Assembly: GCA_019120575.1 (NCBI GenBank)
Contig: DWUU01000048.1
Location: 78,226 to 142,225, forward strand
Source of the DNA: Candidatus Mediterraneibacter quadrami
GTDB lineage: Bacteria > Bacillota > Clostridia > Lachnospirales > Lachnospiraceae
Direction of reading: 5' to 3'
Length of the DNA stretch: 64,000 nucleotides
Made by a program: the position numbers and the translations under genes. The notes under the pieces were generated by a model. That model searched no databases. It was not told the origin of the DNA and saw only the letters and a list, made by a program, of their open reading frames with translations. Position 1 is the first letter of the stretch; every line of letters starts with the position of its first letter. Below are positions 11,649 to 20,664 of the stretch, piece after piece.

Positions 11649-12572
11649 TTAATGCTCCTGTTTTGTTTCAAATAAGATTCCAAGTGTATTCGGGCCGCAG
11701 TGGCATGAGATGGTGCAGCTTGCTCTGGTGACATGGATTTCTCTGAAAGCCATGGTCTCTTCCACTGTCCTGCGCACCAGGTCGATGTAGTCCTGCGGGA
11801 TGCCGGAGTGGGTGATGAAAAGAAGATCCGTGTCGATATCAGAATATTTCCCCAGTTCGTCTTTTACATATTTCACAAGAACTTTATCCAGCGCGCCGCG
11901 GTATTTCTTTCCGACGCCCATGCTTCCGTCGCGGTTGTCCACCTGGATGCATGGCTTGAGCTTCAGCATGTTTGCACCAAATGCAGCGACAGCCGAGCAG
12001 CGTCCGCCTGCACTTAAAAACGTGAGCGTATCAAGGATAAAACTGCCGTGGCGTCTGCCGGTTCCTTCGCGAAGCTTTTCTGCAATGGCAGCGGCGATCT
12101 GCCCGGTGTCCGGCCTGCCGGCGCCCGGTTCTGAAATGACTTCTTCGGCTTCCCGGAGCAGTTTTCCGGCGGCTGCCACGGTCAGTCCGGTGCCGGTGGA
12201 GAGATTGCAGCTGTCTACGACATGGACATGGCCCAGTTCCCGGGCTGCAAGGCAGCAGTTCTGATAAGAACTGGACAGGGCATGGCCGAGATTGACATGG
12301 ATAACCTCATAACCTGCTTCTACCCAGGGACGGAAATGGTCGATGTATTCCTGCACATTGACCGCCGCGGTCTTTGGCAGTGTTCTATGGTCATAATATT
12401 CCTGATAGATCTCTTCCGGTGTGATGTCTATATTGTCAAGATAATCCTTCCCGTTCAGGTTGATATGAAGCGGGAAATAATGGACGTTGTAACGTTCTTT
12501 AAGCTCTTCATCAAGATCGCAGGTGCTGTCTGCGCTCAGGATGATTTTCAGTTCTGTCTGTTTGCCCGGCAT
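11649..12572 (-). CDS. DegV family fatty-acid-binding protein
   Basis: DegV proteins hold a fatty acid and, in some Gram-positive bacteria, present it to a fatty-acid kinase. Length is 307 residues from ATG 12572, chosen because GGAGGG sits 7 nt before it; an upstream in-frame ATG at 12623 has no such site. Diagnostic parts are the N-terminal IILSADSTCDLDEEL, the second-strand PKTAAVNVQEY, VIHVNLGHALSSSYQN, and LDTLTFLSAGGRCS. No signal peptide. It is the first gene of a two-gene unit with the aminotransferase; why the two are linked is unknown. Confidence 0.9.
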   Translation of the reverse strand: MPGKQTELKIILSADSTCDLDEELKERYNVHYFPLHINLNGKDYLDNIDITPEEIYQEYYDHRTLPKTAAVNVQEYIDHFRPWVEAGYEVIHVNLGHALSSSYQNCCLAARELGHVHVVDSCNLSTGTGLTVAAAGKLLREAEEVISEPGAGRPDTGQIAAAIAEKLREGTGRRHGSFILDTLTFLSAGGRCSAVAAFGANMLKLKPCIQVDNRDGSMGVGKKYRGALDKVLVKYVKDELGKYSDIDTDLLFITHSGIPQDYIDLVRRTVEETMAFREIHVTRASCTISCHCGPNTLGILFETKQEH

Positions 12573-12703
12573 GATTGATCCCTCCGTATCTGGATGTATA
12601 TTTTTAAGGTGACTGATGATCATTTATCAATTATACAGCCGGGGAAATGGTATTTCAAGGATAATCCACGATGGACGCGACGGATGTGGTGCATGAGATT
12701 TAT

Positions 12704-12858
12704 AAACCGTCCGTCTGCCATGCAGCAGTTCGAATCCACCCTGCGGGTGTATTCTCACTGTATGGCGTCCGCAATATATCGGTCTTATCGTCAGCCGTCA
12801 TATGCAAGTAAACTTGCATGACGGCTGCCAATAACCCCACTGCATGGCAGACTGGTTT
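12704..12858. repeat. 155-bp inverted-repeat structure between hypE and degV
   Basis: Arms containing GTCTGCCATGCAG (12713-12725) and CTGCATGGCAGAC (12840-12852) would close a loop that itself holds a strong hairpin, AGCCGTCATATGCAAGT/ACTTGCATGACGGCT (12793-12827). The right arm includes the hypE stop codon. No T-run follows the inner hairpin on either strand. It could be the hypE 3' end structure, a miniature element or a structured RNA. The rest of the 12573-12856 gap shows no gene. Confidence 0.55.
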
Positions 12859-13864
12859 AACATATCCTCGGGAGTTGGATGCCGGTGAGTTTGGCGAGGA
12901 TGCGGCGGCCGCCGATGGGGGTCCGGAGCAGGACTTTCCCGGGCATGTCCTCTGTGACGGTGCCGATCCGGGCGGCGTTTTCTCCTCCGGGGACGGCGCG
13001 GACCGCCGCCAGGATCTGATCGGCGGAGCCGGGGCTGCAGATGATGAGCATCCGTCCTTCGCAGGCGCAGTAGAGGGGATCGAGTCCCAGCATGTCGCAG
13101 GCGGCCTCTACGGCGGGATCGACAGGCAGGACGGATTCGCCAAGTTCGATGGAGAAAGGCATGCCCTCCGTGAATTCGTTCAGTGTGGTGGCGATGCCGC
13201 CTCTGGTGGGATCACGCAGCACCCGGATATCGGGTCCGGCGGCATTAAGTGCGGCGGCGCTGATCTCATGGAGCGGGGCACAGTCGGAGCGTAAAGGACT
13301 GTTTTCCGCCAGCATTCCGGAACGGGCCATCATGACGGCGGCTCCGTGGCAGCCGATGGTGCCGCTTACGAGCACTGCATCCCCGGGGCGGATGGATTCT
13401 TTTCCGGGCAGATCAGCGCGCTGGAACCCGATGCCGGCTGTATTAATATAGATGCCGTCGCCTTTGCCGGCGTCTACGACTTTCGTATCGCCGGTTACGA
13501 TGGACACGTCGCAGGCACGGGCTTCTTCAGCGACAGATGAGACAATGTCCCTGAAATCCTGAAAAGAGAAGCCTTCTTCTATGATGAAAGAGAGGCTCAG
13601 ATATTTCGGTGCACCGCCGGCCATGCATACGTCGTTGACGGTGCCGCAGACGGAAAGCTTTCCGATATCTCCGCCGGGAAACCGCCAGGGGGAGACAACG
13701 AAGCTGTCCGTTGAAAATACAAGTTTATCACTGCCGGGAAGAACGGCGCCGTCCCCGAGCCGGGAGAGGGCGTCGTTTTTAAATGCGGGAAGCAGGATGG
13801 ATTCGATCAGTTCTGACGTTTTCAGTCCGCCGCTTCCGTAGTCAAGTGTGATTTTCTCATCCAT
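12857..13864 (-). CDS. hypE: hydrogenase maturation protein HypE
   Basis: Converts the carbamoyl group passed from HypF into the cyanide ligand of the [NiFe] active site. The 335-residue PurM-like protein begins LDYGSGGLKTSELIE and ends in ...LPRIC, the C-terminal Cys that carries the thiocarbamate and thiocyanate. GDGAVLPG and STDSFVVSP are the ATP-binding N-domain motifs. It is the last gene of hypABFCDE, 22 bp after hypD, with AGGTGA ahead of ATG. Confidence 0.97.
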   Translation of the reverse strand: MDEKITLDYGSGGLKTSELIESILLPAFKNDALSRLGDGAVLPGSDKLVFSTDSFVVSPWRFPGGDIGKLSVCGTVNDVCMAGGAPKYLSLSFIIEEGFSFQDFRDIVSSVAEEARACDVSIVTGDTKVVDAGKGDGIYINTAGIGFQRADLPGKESIRPGDAVLVSGTIGCHGAAVMMARSGMLAENSPLRSDCAPLHEISAAALNAAGPDIRVLRDPTRGGIATTLNEFTEGMPFSIELGESVLPVDPAVEAACDMLGLDPLYCACEGRMLIICSPGSADQILAAVRAVPGGENAARIGTVTEDMPGKVLLRTPIGGRRILAKLTGIQLPRIC

Positions 13865-13886
13865 TTTTTTGTCACCTCATTTTCAG

Positions 13887-14981
13887 CTATTCGCCGTACT
13901 GATATGCCGCGGCGCATGCGCCCTCGCCGGATACCATACAGGGGCCCACCGGATTGTCGGGGGTGCAGGCTGTCTTAAAGAGCGGGCACTGTGCCGGCCG
14001 CATGACGCCCCGGATGATCTGTGCGCAGCGGCATCCGGGAATGTCTTTTGGTTCGGAAGGACGCAGAGCATATTTTTTTGCGGCATCCCATTTTTCATAT
14101 TGTTTCCGGATGGCATAGCCGCTGTTCTCGATCAGGCCGAGTCCGCGCCAGTCGGACGGGGCGGCCTCAAACACCTGGTCAATGAGTGCCAGCGCCGCCG
14201 GATTGCCGCCGGAACGGACCAGACGGGTATACTCGTTTTTCAGATCCGGCCGGCCGGAGGCGATCATCTCCGTTAATGCCAGGATGGAGTAGAGAAGATC
14301 CGCCGGTTCGAAGCCGGCCACAACGCCCGGGAGCCGGTAATCTTCCGGGAGAAAGCGGAAACCGTTCGCGCCGGTGACGGCGGCCACATGGCCGGGGCAC
14401 AGGAATCCGTCTACGGCGAAATCATCCGCTTCGATCAGGGACCGGATGGCCGGCTCTGTCCGTTTCAGAAGAGACAGGATGGAGAAATTTTCCACATTCC
14501 GTACGACCGCTTCCTGAATGCAGGCCGCTGTGCCGGGCGCGGTTGTCTCAAAGCCGACGCCGAGAAAAATGACTTCCGTATCCGGGCGTTCTTCCGCGAT
14601 GCGGACCGCATCCATGGGTGAATAGACGGACTCCACTTTTCCGCCCAGCGCGCGGCGGGAGAGCAGGCTGTCCCCGTGCTTTGAGCCGGGGACGCGCAAC
14701 AGGTCGCCGTAGCTTGTGATAAGGACGCCGGGCTGCTGTGAGAGATCCAGTACCATATCGATCATATTAGCCGGGGTGACGCAGACCGGGCATCCGGGTC
14801 CGGAGAGCAGCTGTACATTTTCCGGCAGGATGCTGCGGATCCCGCTCCTGGCGATGGACATGGTATGGGTTCCGCAGACTTCCATCAGCCGGATCGGTCC
14901 GGTCCGGTCGCTGTATTTCCGGATCTTTTCCAGGATCAGCGGTACGTCTTCAGGGTTTTTAAACCAGCGGTCATAAAGCAT
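13887..14981 (-). CDS. hypD: hydrogenase maturation protein HypD
   Basis: Iron-sulfur scaffold on which Fe(CN)2CO is assembled together with HypC. It has 364 residues. The CGTHT motif near residue 36, GPGCPVCVTP near 62-71, and the C-terminal Cys-rich region (CRCAQIIRG...CPLFKTAC) that binds the [4Fe-4S] cluster are all present. ATG follows GGAGG by 9 nt. Its start overlaps the end of hypC by 11 bp. Confidence 0.97.
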   Translation of the reverse strand: MLYDRWFKNPEDVPLILEKIRKYSDRTGPIRLMEVCGTHTMSIARSGIRSILPENVQLLSGPGCPVCVTPANMIDMVLDLSQQPGVLITSYGDLLRVPGSKHGDSLLSRRALGGKVESVYSPMDAVRIAEERPDTEVIFLGVGFETTAPGTAACIQEAVVRNVENFSILSLLKRTEPAIRSLIEADDFAVDGFLCPGHVAAVTGANGFRFLPEDYRLPGVVAGFEPADLLYSILALTEMIASGRPDLKNEYTRLVRSGGNPAALALIDQVFEAAPSDWRGLGLIENSGYAIRKQYEKWDAAKKYALRPSEPKDIPGCRCAQIIRGVMRPAQCPLFKTACTPDNPVGPCMVSGEGACAAAYQYGE

Positions 14982-15189
14982 TTTTCAGTTCCTCCAGAAG
15001 CTCCATGTTTTCAAGCGCTTCTTCTTCCGTCATCCGCTCGATGGCGAATCCGGCGTGGACCATGACGTAGTCCCCGGGTTTCGGATCTTTGATGAAATCG
15101 ATGCGGATGTTCTGCGTCAGTCCGCCGGCCTCGCATTCTGCGGATGAGCCGTCGATCTTATTGATTTTCATTGGCATTGCCAGACACAT
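14971..15189 (-). CDS. hypC: hydrogenase maturation chaperone HypC
   Basis: Small chaperone of 72 residues that shuttles the Fe(CN)2CO unit between HypD and the hydrogenase large subunit. It begins MCLAMPMKI; the Cys2 exposed after Met removal is the iron ligand. PGDYVMVHAGFAIERM is the conserved beta-barrel core. It overlaps hypF by 32 bp at its start and hypD by 11 bp at its end. Confidence 0.95.
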   Translation of the reverse strand: MCLAMPMKINKIDGSSAECEAGGLTQNIRIDFIKDPKPGDYVMVHAGFAIERMTEEEALENMELLEELKNAL

Positions 15190-17602
15190 GCTCTATTCTC
15201 CTTTTTGTGCAGGCGATGGCAAGCTGTCCGAGACAGATGCCCTCGTCGTTTGTTGATATTCTGTGGTGTGTATATACCTTATATCCGAGCCGTTCCAGTT
15301 CGGCGGTGAGGCCGTGCAGCAGGAAGCGATTCTGGAAGACGCCGCCGGACAGGACGACTGGAAGGCCCCCGGGATTGAGCGCCCGGCATTGATCGAGCGC
15401 CATGCGGATCAGTGTGTTCATGAAGCGCATGGCAGTCAGGCCGGGCGATATCCCGTCACGGATATCATTCAGCAGATTGTGAATCATCGGACGGGTGTCA
15501 AAGATCCGCAGATCATTCTGTTCATAAAAATGTACTTCGTAAAATGTCCCGTCAGGCCCGGACGCTTCTTCAGGCGAGAGTGCCTCCACGAGGGCGGCGC
15601 CTTCTCCGTCATAGGAAACCTCGCCCCGGCCGGTGATGAGGGCGCAGACGCCGTCAAACAGCCGTCCAATGCTGCTGGCCGCCGGCACAGATGAGGACTG
15701 CGGGGCTGCGGCTTTACAGAAAGACGTGCCGCCTGCATGATCAAGCAGTTTTACCAGCATCCACCGTTTATCTTCGGGAAGCGGCACGGCTGCCAGAGCA
15801 GTTTCAAGTGCAGTTCCCGGATCCGGACTTTCCGTGTGAAAAGTGTCGTATACCAGAGACAGGGCGATCCGTCCGATCTCGTATACCGCCCGGTCTCCGC
15901 CGGGGAGTGCGACCGGACGGATGGAGCCGGCCCGGCGGAAGGATGCGGCGTCGCCGACGAGGAATTCGCCGCCCCAGATGGTTCCGTCTGTTCCCAGTCC
16001 GGTGCCGTCCCAGATGATTCCGAAGCAGGGGCCGGAAAGATCGTTGTCCGCCATGCAGGAGACCATATGCGCCCAGTGGTGCTGGACCTGCATGAGCGGG
16101 ATCCCCCCGGCGGCCGCTCTGCGCCGGGCTTCCCCGGTGGACAGGTAGTCCGGATGGAGGTCGCATACACAGAGGGACGGCTTCAGGCGGAACAGTTTTT
16201 CATAAGTGCCAAGTGCTTCGGTGTAGTGCTTAAATGTCTCAGCATTTTTCAGGTCGCCGATATAAGGACTCAGGAATATATGTGAATCCCGGCCCAGGGC
16301 GAAAGAGGCCTTCTGCTCCGCGCCCATGGCGAAGATCCCGTCTGCATCCTTCCGGCAGAGGGCGGATGTGACCGGGGCGGGCGCATAGCCTCTGCTCCGG
16401 CGCAGGAAATAAGGAGCTCCCTGCCATTCCATGATCAGGGAATCGTCGCAGCGGTTCCGGATCCTGCGGTTATGGAGGAGAAAACCATCTGCGACATCTT
16501 TAAGCGCGGACAGCGCCTCTTCATTGTCCGTAAGGACCGGGCAGCCGGAAATGTTGCCGCTTGTCATGACCAGGATATCCGGCCCGCCGGATGTGCCGTC
16601 CAGCAGCAGCGCGTGGAGCGGTGTGTAGGGAAGCATTACGCCAAGCCCGGGGCTGAAGCTGAGCAGATCGAGAGCCTGTCGGATGCGTTCATCTCCGGGA
16701 GCGGAATGTCCGGCGTTTTTTTTCGCCAGCAGTACGATGGGCCGCTCCGGTCCGGTGAGAAGTTTCTCTTCTGCCGGTGTGATCTCGCAGATTCGGCGGG
16801 CGGATTCCAGGGAATGGCACATGAGCGCCAGCGGCTTCTCCGGACGGTGCTTTCGTTCCCGCAGTTTTTTAACGGCCTCCGGGTTCAGGGCATCACAGGC
16901 AAGATGGATGCCGCCGATTCCTTTTACGGCCAGGATGCCGCCGGCTGCAAGGAGCTTCTGAGAGCGGCGAAATGCATCGTCTCCGCTGACAGATGTCTTC
17001 TCTGAAGTTCCGGTATAGAACACTTCCGGCCCGCATGTCCCGCAGCAGTCTGGCTGCGCGTGATAGCGCCGGTTGCGGATGTCATTGTATTCGGCCGCAC
17101 AATCCGGGCACATGGTAAATTCATTCATAACGGTGCGCGCCCGGTCATAGGGCAGGTCTTCGATGATCGTATATCTCGGCCCGCAGTTCGTACAGTTGAT
17201 AAACGGGTAGCGGTACCGCCGGTCGGCCGGATCGTAAAGCTCGGCCTCACATTCCGGGCACATGACCATGTCCGGGGAAACCAGTGTGGCGCCCGGCCGG
17301 ATATGGCTCTCCCGGATCGTGAACCGGTCAAACGGACCGGACGAGATGTCAGAAGTCCGTACTGCTTCGATCTGCGCCATGGGCGGAGCGTCATCCTGAA
17401 GCTTTGCCTGGAAAGATTCAAGGTCCCGGGCGGTTCCCTGTAAAACCCCCTCCAGTCCGGCAGAGGTGTTGCGCACCCAGCCGGTGATCCGGTGCCCGTC
17501 TGCCAGCCGGTGGAGAAAGGGGCGGAATCCGACACCCTGAACGATCCCTTCGATCTCGATATGGATTTGTTTTATCGCTGCTTCGCCGTGAATTTGGTTC
17601 AT
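15158..17602 (-). CDS. hypF: carbamoyltransferase HypF
   Basis: Makes carbamoyl-AMP from carbamoyl phosphate and transfers the group to HypE. It has 814 residues. Domains in order: acylphosphatase (about 10-95; VQGVGFRPFLHRLA), paired zinc fingers (CPECEAELYDP...CTNCGPRY and CPDCAAEY...CGTCGPEV), a YrdC-like domain (about 210-400) and a Kae1/carbamoyltransferase-like C-terminal half with VQHHWAHMVSCMA and LSGGVFQNRFL. The start overlaps the hypB stop (ATGA). All expected domains are intact. Confidence 0.97.
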   Translation of the reverse strand: MNQIHGEAAIKQIHIEIEGIVQGVGFRPFLHRLADGHRITGWVRNTSAGLEGVLQGTARDLESFQAKLQDDAPPMAQIEAVRTSDISSGPFDRFTIRESHIRPGATLVSPDMVMCPECEAELYDPADRRYRYPFINCTNCGPRYTIIEDLPYDRARTVMNEFTMCPDCAAEYNDIRNRRYHAQPDCCGTCGPEVFYTGTSEKTSVSGDDAFRRSQKLLAAGGILAVKGIGGIHLACDALNPEAVKKLRERKHRPEKPLALMCHSLESARRICEITPAEEKLLTGPERPIVLLAKKNAGHSAPGDERIRQALDLLSFSPGLGVMLPYTPLHALLLDGTSGGPDILVMTSGNISGCPVLTDNEEALSALKDVADGFLLHNRRIRNRCDDSLIMEWQGAPYFLRRSRGYAPAPVTSALCRKDADGIFAMGAEQKASFALGRDSHIFLSPYIGDLKNAETFKHYTEALGTYEKLFRLKPSLCVCDLHPDYLSTGEARRRAAAGGIPLMQVQHHWAHMVSCMADNDLSGPCFGIIWDGTGLGTDGTIWGGEFLVGDAASFRRAGSIRPVALPGGDRAVYEIGRIALSLVYDTFHTESPDPGTALETALAAVPLPEDKRWMLVKLLDHAGGTSFCKAAAPQSSSVPAASSIGRLFDGVCALITGRGEVSYDGEGAALVEALSPEEASGPDGTFYEVHFYEQNDLRIFDTRPMIHNLLNDIRDGISPGLTAMRFMNTLIRMALDQCRALNPGGLPVVLSGGVFQNRFLLHGLTAELERLGYKVYTHHRISTNDEGICLGQLAIACTKRRIEHVSGNANENQ

Positions 17603-18255
17603 GACTGTGCGTTCCTGATCTGCTCCGAGATAAAGCCGGCAAGTTCTTCTATGCCGTCGCCCGTGCGGCTGCTGATCCGGAAGAGGGACGCGCCGGGATT
17701 CACGGTCCCGTAGTTGGCGAGCACCCGTTCCTCATCAAAATCAAAATAAGGCAGCATATCATATTTGTTCAGAACCAGGCAGTCGGTATCCGTGAACATG
17801 AGCGGATATTTCTCTACCTTGTCGTCGCCTTCCGGAATGCTCAGGATCGTGATGCGCAGTGATTCGCCGATCCGGAATTCTGCAGGGCATACCAGATTGC
17901 CGATATTTTCCACAAAGATCACATCCAGGTCTTCAAGGGGCAGTTCCGGCAGGATATGCTGAATGCTCATGGCCTCGATGTGGCAGGCGCCGTCCGTGTT
18001 GAGCTGGACGGCGGGCACGCCGAGAGAAGCGATGCGCTCCGCGTCCACCTGGCCGGCGATATCCCCTTCAATGACGCCAATGCGAAATGTGCCGCGGAGG
18101 CGTTCTATCAGCGCGGTGATCATGCTTGTCTTGCCGGCCCCGGGGCTGCCCATCACGTTGACCATGCAGATATGGTGCTCTGCAAGGGCGCCTTTTACTT
18201 CCTCGCTTACATCTTCATTCCAGTCCATTACCTGGTGAAGTACTTTGATCTCCAT
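17599..18255 (-). CDS. hypB: nickel-insertion GTPase HypB
   Basis: SIMIBI-class GTPase of 218 residues that helps deliver nickel to the hydrogenase large subunit. Walker A is MGSPGAGKTSMI near residue 35-46; FVENIGNLVCPAEF and VLNKYDMLPYFDF (NKxD) complete the nucleotide site. It lacks the His-rich N-terminal nickel store found in some HypB proteins and the N-terminal CxxCGC motif. Its start overlaps the end of hypA by 41 bp, and its stop overlaps hypF. Confidence 0.96.
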   Translation of the reverse strand: MEIKVLHQVMDWNEDVSEEVKGALAEHHICMVNVMGSPGAGKTSMITALIERLRGTFRIGVIEGDIAGQVDAERIASLGVPAVQLNTDGACHIEAMSIQHILPELPLEDLDVIFVENIGNLVCPAEFRIGESLRITILSIPEGDDKVEKYPLMFTDTDCLVLNKYDMLPYFDFDEERVLANYGTVNPGASLFRISSRTGDGIEELAGFISEQIRNAQS

Positions 18256-18598
18256 TTATATCTACCTCCAGACTTTTGATATAGAATTCTTTCCCGGACA
18301 GGAGCTTCAGCCGCAGGCTGCCGCAGTGGGGGCATTCCAGATGATGCGGGGTGATCTCGCCGTCTCCGCCGCAGTCCAGGCAGTGGATTTTGACGGGCAG
18401 GGTCTCGGATTCGATCCTTGCGCCTTCGGCGATGGTCCCCTCTGCCAGCATGTCCAGGTAGATCTGGATGCAGTCCGGGACGATCCCGCGCAGTTCCCCG
18501 ATGCAGAGACGGATGACCCGGATCCGGGATGCATTCTGCCGTCCGGCCTCGCGCAGACAGTCTTCCAGAAGGTGTTCGGTTATACTCAGTTCATGCAT
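18215..18598 (-). CDS. hypA: nickel metallochaperone HypA
   Basis: Nickel chaperone of 127 residues. His2 (MHELSIT) is the nickel ligand. The zinc site is the pair of Cys motifs CLDCGG and CPHCGS around residues 75-95. It is first in the minus-strand hyp operon and starts 14 nt after CAGGAG. It diverges from the ech operon, with 176 bp of AT-rich DNA between the two start codons. No known HypA anomaly is seen. Confidence 0.96.
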   Translation of the reverse strand: MHELSITEHLLEDCLREAGRQNASRIRVIRLCIGELRGIVPDCIQIYLDMLAEGTIAEGARIESETLPVKIHCLDCGGDGEITPHHLECPHCGSLRLKLLSGKEFYIKSLEVDINGDQSTSPGNGLE

Positions 18599-18686
18599 GG
18601 CGTCTTCTCCTGTTATTTTGTTTAATTTCCACTGCCCATTTTAACATATTTTTAGCAAAAATAAACATAAAAATCGCATTCAAGTC

Positions 18687-18715
18687 TTGTAAAAAAACTG
18701 AATCGGGATTATAAA
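18687..18715 (+). promoter_or_regulatory. candidate ech promoter
   Basis: TTGTAA (18687-18692), a 17-bp spacer, and TATAAA (18710-18715), 60 bp before the echA start. It lies in an AT-rich divergent control region (18599-18774) shared with hypA. I could not pick out a convincing minus-strand promoter with both hexamers. Confidence 0.55.
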
Positions 18716-18774
18716 TAGAAGAGATGGTTTTTTAAGAATGAATCTGAAGAATGAGTGAAAGGGGGATTACGCGA

Positions 18775-20664
18775 ATGATACCATTACTGATCGGTATTCC
18801 GGCAGCGCTGGCGGTGTTGTTCCAGATCATCCGAAATGAAAAGGTACGGGGATATATTGTATACGCGGGCGCCGGGATCATTATGATTACGACGGTTCTG
18901 TTTATCGGAACCTGGATCCGTGACGGGGCGCAGACATGGATGTTCTATCCCGAGACTGAGATGATCGATCATCTGATGACCGTGGGGGATATCTTCCTCA
19001 TGTGCCTGATCATTTATCTGAGCGTAAAACACGGGAAGGTGCTTCCCATTATCCTGTCCGTTGTGCAGACCGCGCTTGTGATCTATACGGAGTTTACCGC
19101 GGAGGTGACTGAGGGGCCGCACATGATGGTGGACTGGCTGGCAATCCTGATGTGTGTGATCATTGCGTTTATCGGCGGTTTTATCTGTATCTATACAGTT
19201 GGGTACATGAAAGGCTATCATCATCACCACAAAGAGGTGAAAGACAGACAGCCCTTCTTTTTCTCCATGCTGTTTCTGTTCCTTGCGGCAATGTTCGGAC
19301 TGGTCCTTTCCCAGAACCTGGTCTGGATCTATTTCTTCTGGGAGATCACCAGTGTGATCTCGTTCCTGATGATCGGCTATACGCAGTCCGATGAAGCGGT
19401 AAACAACAGCTTCTGCGCCCTGTGGATGAACCTGCTGGGCGGTCTGGGATTCGCGGTGGCGATCGCGCTGATGGCGCAGCTCCACGGAACGCTTCAGCTT
19501 CTTGAGGTTGTAAATATCGGGGCGCTTCTGCCGCTCATGTGTCTGTCTCTTGCAGGCATGACCAAGTCGGCGCAGCTCCCGTTTTCTACATGGCTCCTGG
19601 GGGCGATGGTGGCGCCGACTCCGTCCAGTGCACTGCTGCATAGCGCAACGATGGTGAAGGCGGGCGTCTATCTGCTGATCCGCATCTCACCGGCGCTGGA
19701 AGGCAACCTGGTGGGGATCATCGTATCCAGCATCGGCGGATTTACATTTATCATGGCAAGTATGATGGCGATCGCCCAGAACGACGCCAAGAAAGTGCTG
19801 GCCTTCTCTACAATTTCCAATCTGGGACTGATCGTTGCATGTTCGGGCATCGGTGTGGAGGAGACGGTCTGGGCGGCTGTATTCCTGATGGTCTTCCACG
19901 CGGTCAGCAAGTCCATGCTGTTCCAGTCGGTGGGCGCCACAGAGAATACGCTGGGTTCCAGGGATATCGAGGACATGCACGGCCTGATCATCCGCGTGCC
20001 GAAACTGGCCTATATCATGGGCATCGGCATCGCCGGGATGTACCTGGCGCCTTTCGGAATGCTGATCTCCAAGTGGCTGGCGCTGAAGGCTTTCGTGGAT
20101 TCGGGCAATGTGATCCTGGTGCTCTGTATTGCATACGGAAGTGCGACGACCATGTTCTACTGGACGAAATGGCTGGCCAAGCTTCTGTGCTACCATATCC
20201 CGCGTGACACGGTGAAAGATGTGACGCGCAAAGACGAGTATATATCCATGTCGTTCCATGCCATCGTCATGCTGCTGCTCTGCCTCTTCCTGCCGGTCGT
20301 TGCGATCACGGTCGTAAACCCGATCGTCCGGGAACTGTTCGGCAATACACACGACGTGCTCTCCATGAGCGTGCTGACGACCATGGCGATCATGCTTGTT
20401 TCAATCTTTATCGTTCCGGTTGTCATGTTCTTCATCAGCCGGAGATCCCACCAGGAGCTGGTGCCGATCTATATGAACGGCATCAACGAGGGAGACAACC
20501 GTTTCTTCACCAACAGCTTCGGCGGGAAAGACCACCTTTACTTAAGCAACTGGTATCTGCGCTTTGAATTCGGGCGCAGGCACTTAAGAATCCCGTCCAT
20601 TATCGTAGCGACAGCTGTGCTCGTCGTCGGGTTCTGTCTTGTCATAGGAGGTGTGTCATGGTGA
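18775..20664 (+). CDS. echA: Ech hydrogenase subunit A (antiporter-like membrane subunit)
   Basis: Ion-translocating membrane subunit related to NuoL/Mrp antiporter subunits. From ATG 18775, which has AAGGGGG 8 nt upstream, the product is 629 residues; an ATG at 18751 is poorly placed. It has at least 14 hydrophobic segments. WIYFFWEITSVISFLMIGY carries the conserved helix Glu, and LPFSTWLLGAMVAPTPSSALLH is the discontinuous helix with its conserved Lys region just before (MTKSAQ). A His cluster (GYHHHHKE) follows TM5. echB starts inside its last codons. Confidence 0.95.
   Translation: MIPLLIGIPAALAVLFQIIRNEKVRGYIVYAGAGIIMITTVLFIGTWIRDGAQTWMFYPETEMIDHLMTVGDIFLMCLIIYLSVKHGKVLPIILSVVQTALVIYTEFTAEVTEGPHMMVDWLAILMCVIIAFIGGFICIYTVGYMKGYHHHHKEVKDRQPFFFSMLFLFLAAMFGLVLSQNLVWIYFFWEITSVISFLMIGYTQSDEAVNNSFCALWMNLLGGLGFAVAIALMAQLHGTLQLLEVVNIGALLPLMCLSLAGMTKSAQLPFSTWLLGAMVAPTPSSALLHSATMVKAGVYLLIRISPALEGNLVGIIVSSIGGFTFIMASMMAIAQNDAKKVLAFSTISNLGLIVACSGIGVEETVWAAVFLMVFHAVSKSMLFQSVGATENTLGSRDIEDMHGLIIRVPKLAYIMGIGIAGMYLAPFGMLISKWLALKAFVDSGNVILVLCIAYGSATTMFYWTKWLAKLLCYHIPRDTVKDVTRKDEYISMSFHAIVMLLLCLFLPVVAITVVNPIVRELFGNTHDVLSMSVLTTMAIMLVSIFIVPVVMFFISRRSHQELVPIYMNGINEGDNRFFTNSFGGKDHLYLSNWYLRFEFGRRHLRIPSIIVATAVLVVGFCLVIGGVSW

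Noticed and set aside
12721..12760. tRNA-like GTTCGAATCC (T-loop look-alike)
   Set aside because: The flanking bases do not form a T-stem, and no D-arm, anticodon arm or acceptor stem can be folded on either strand.
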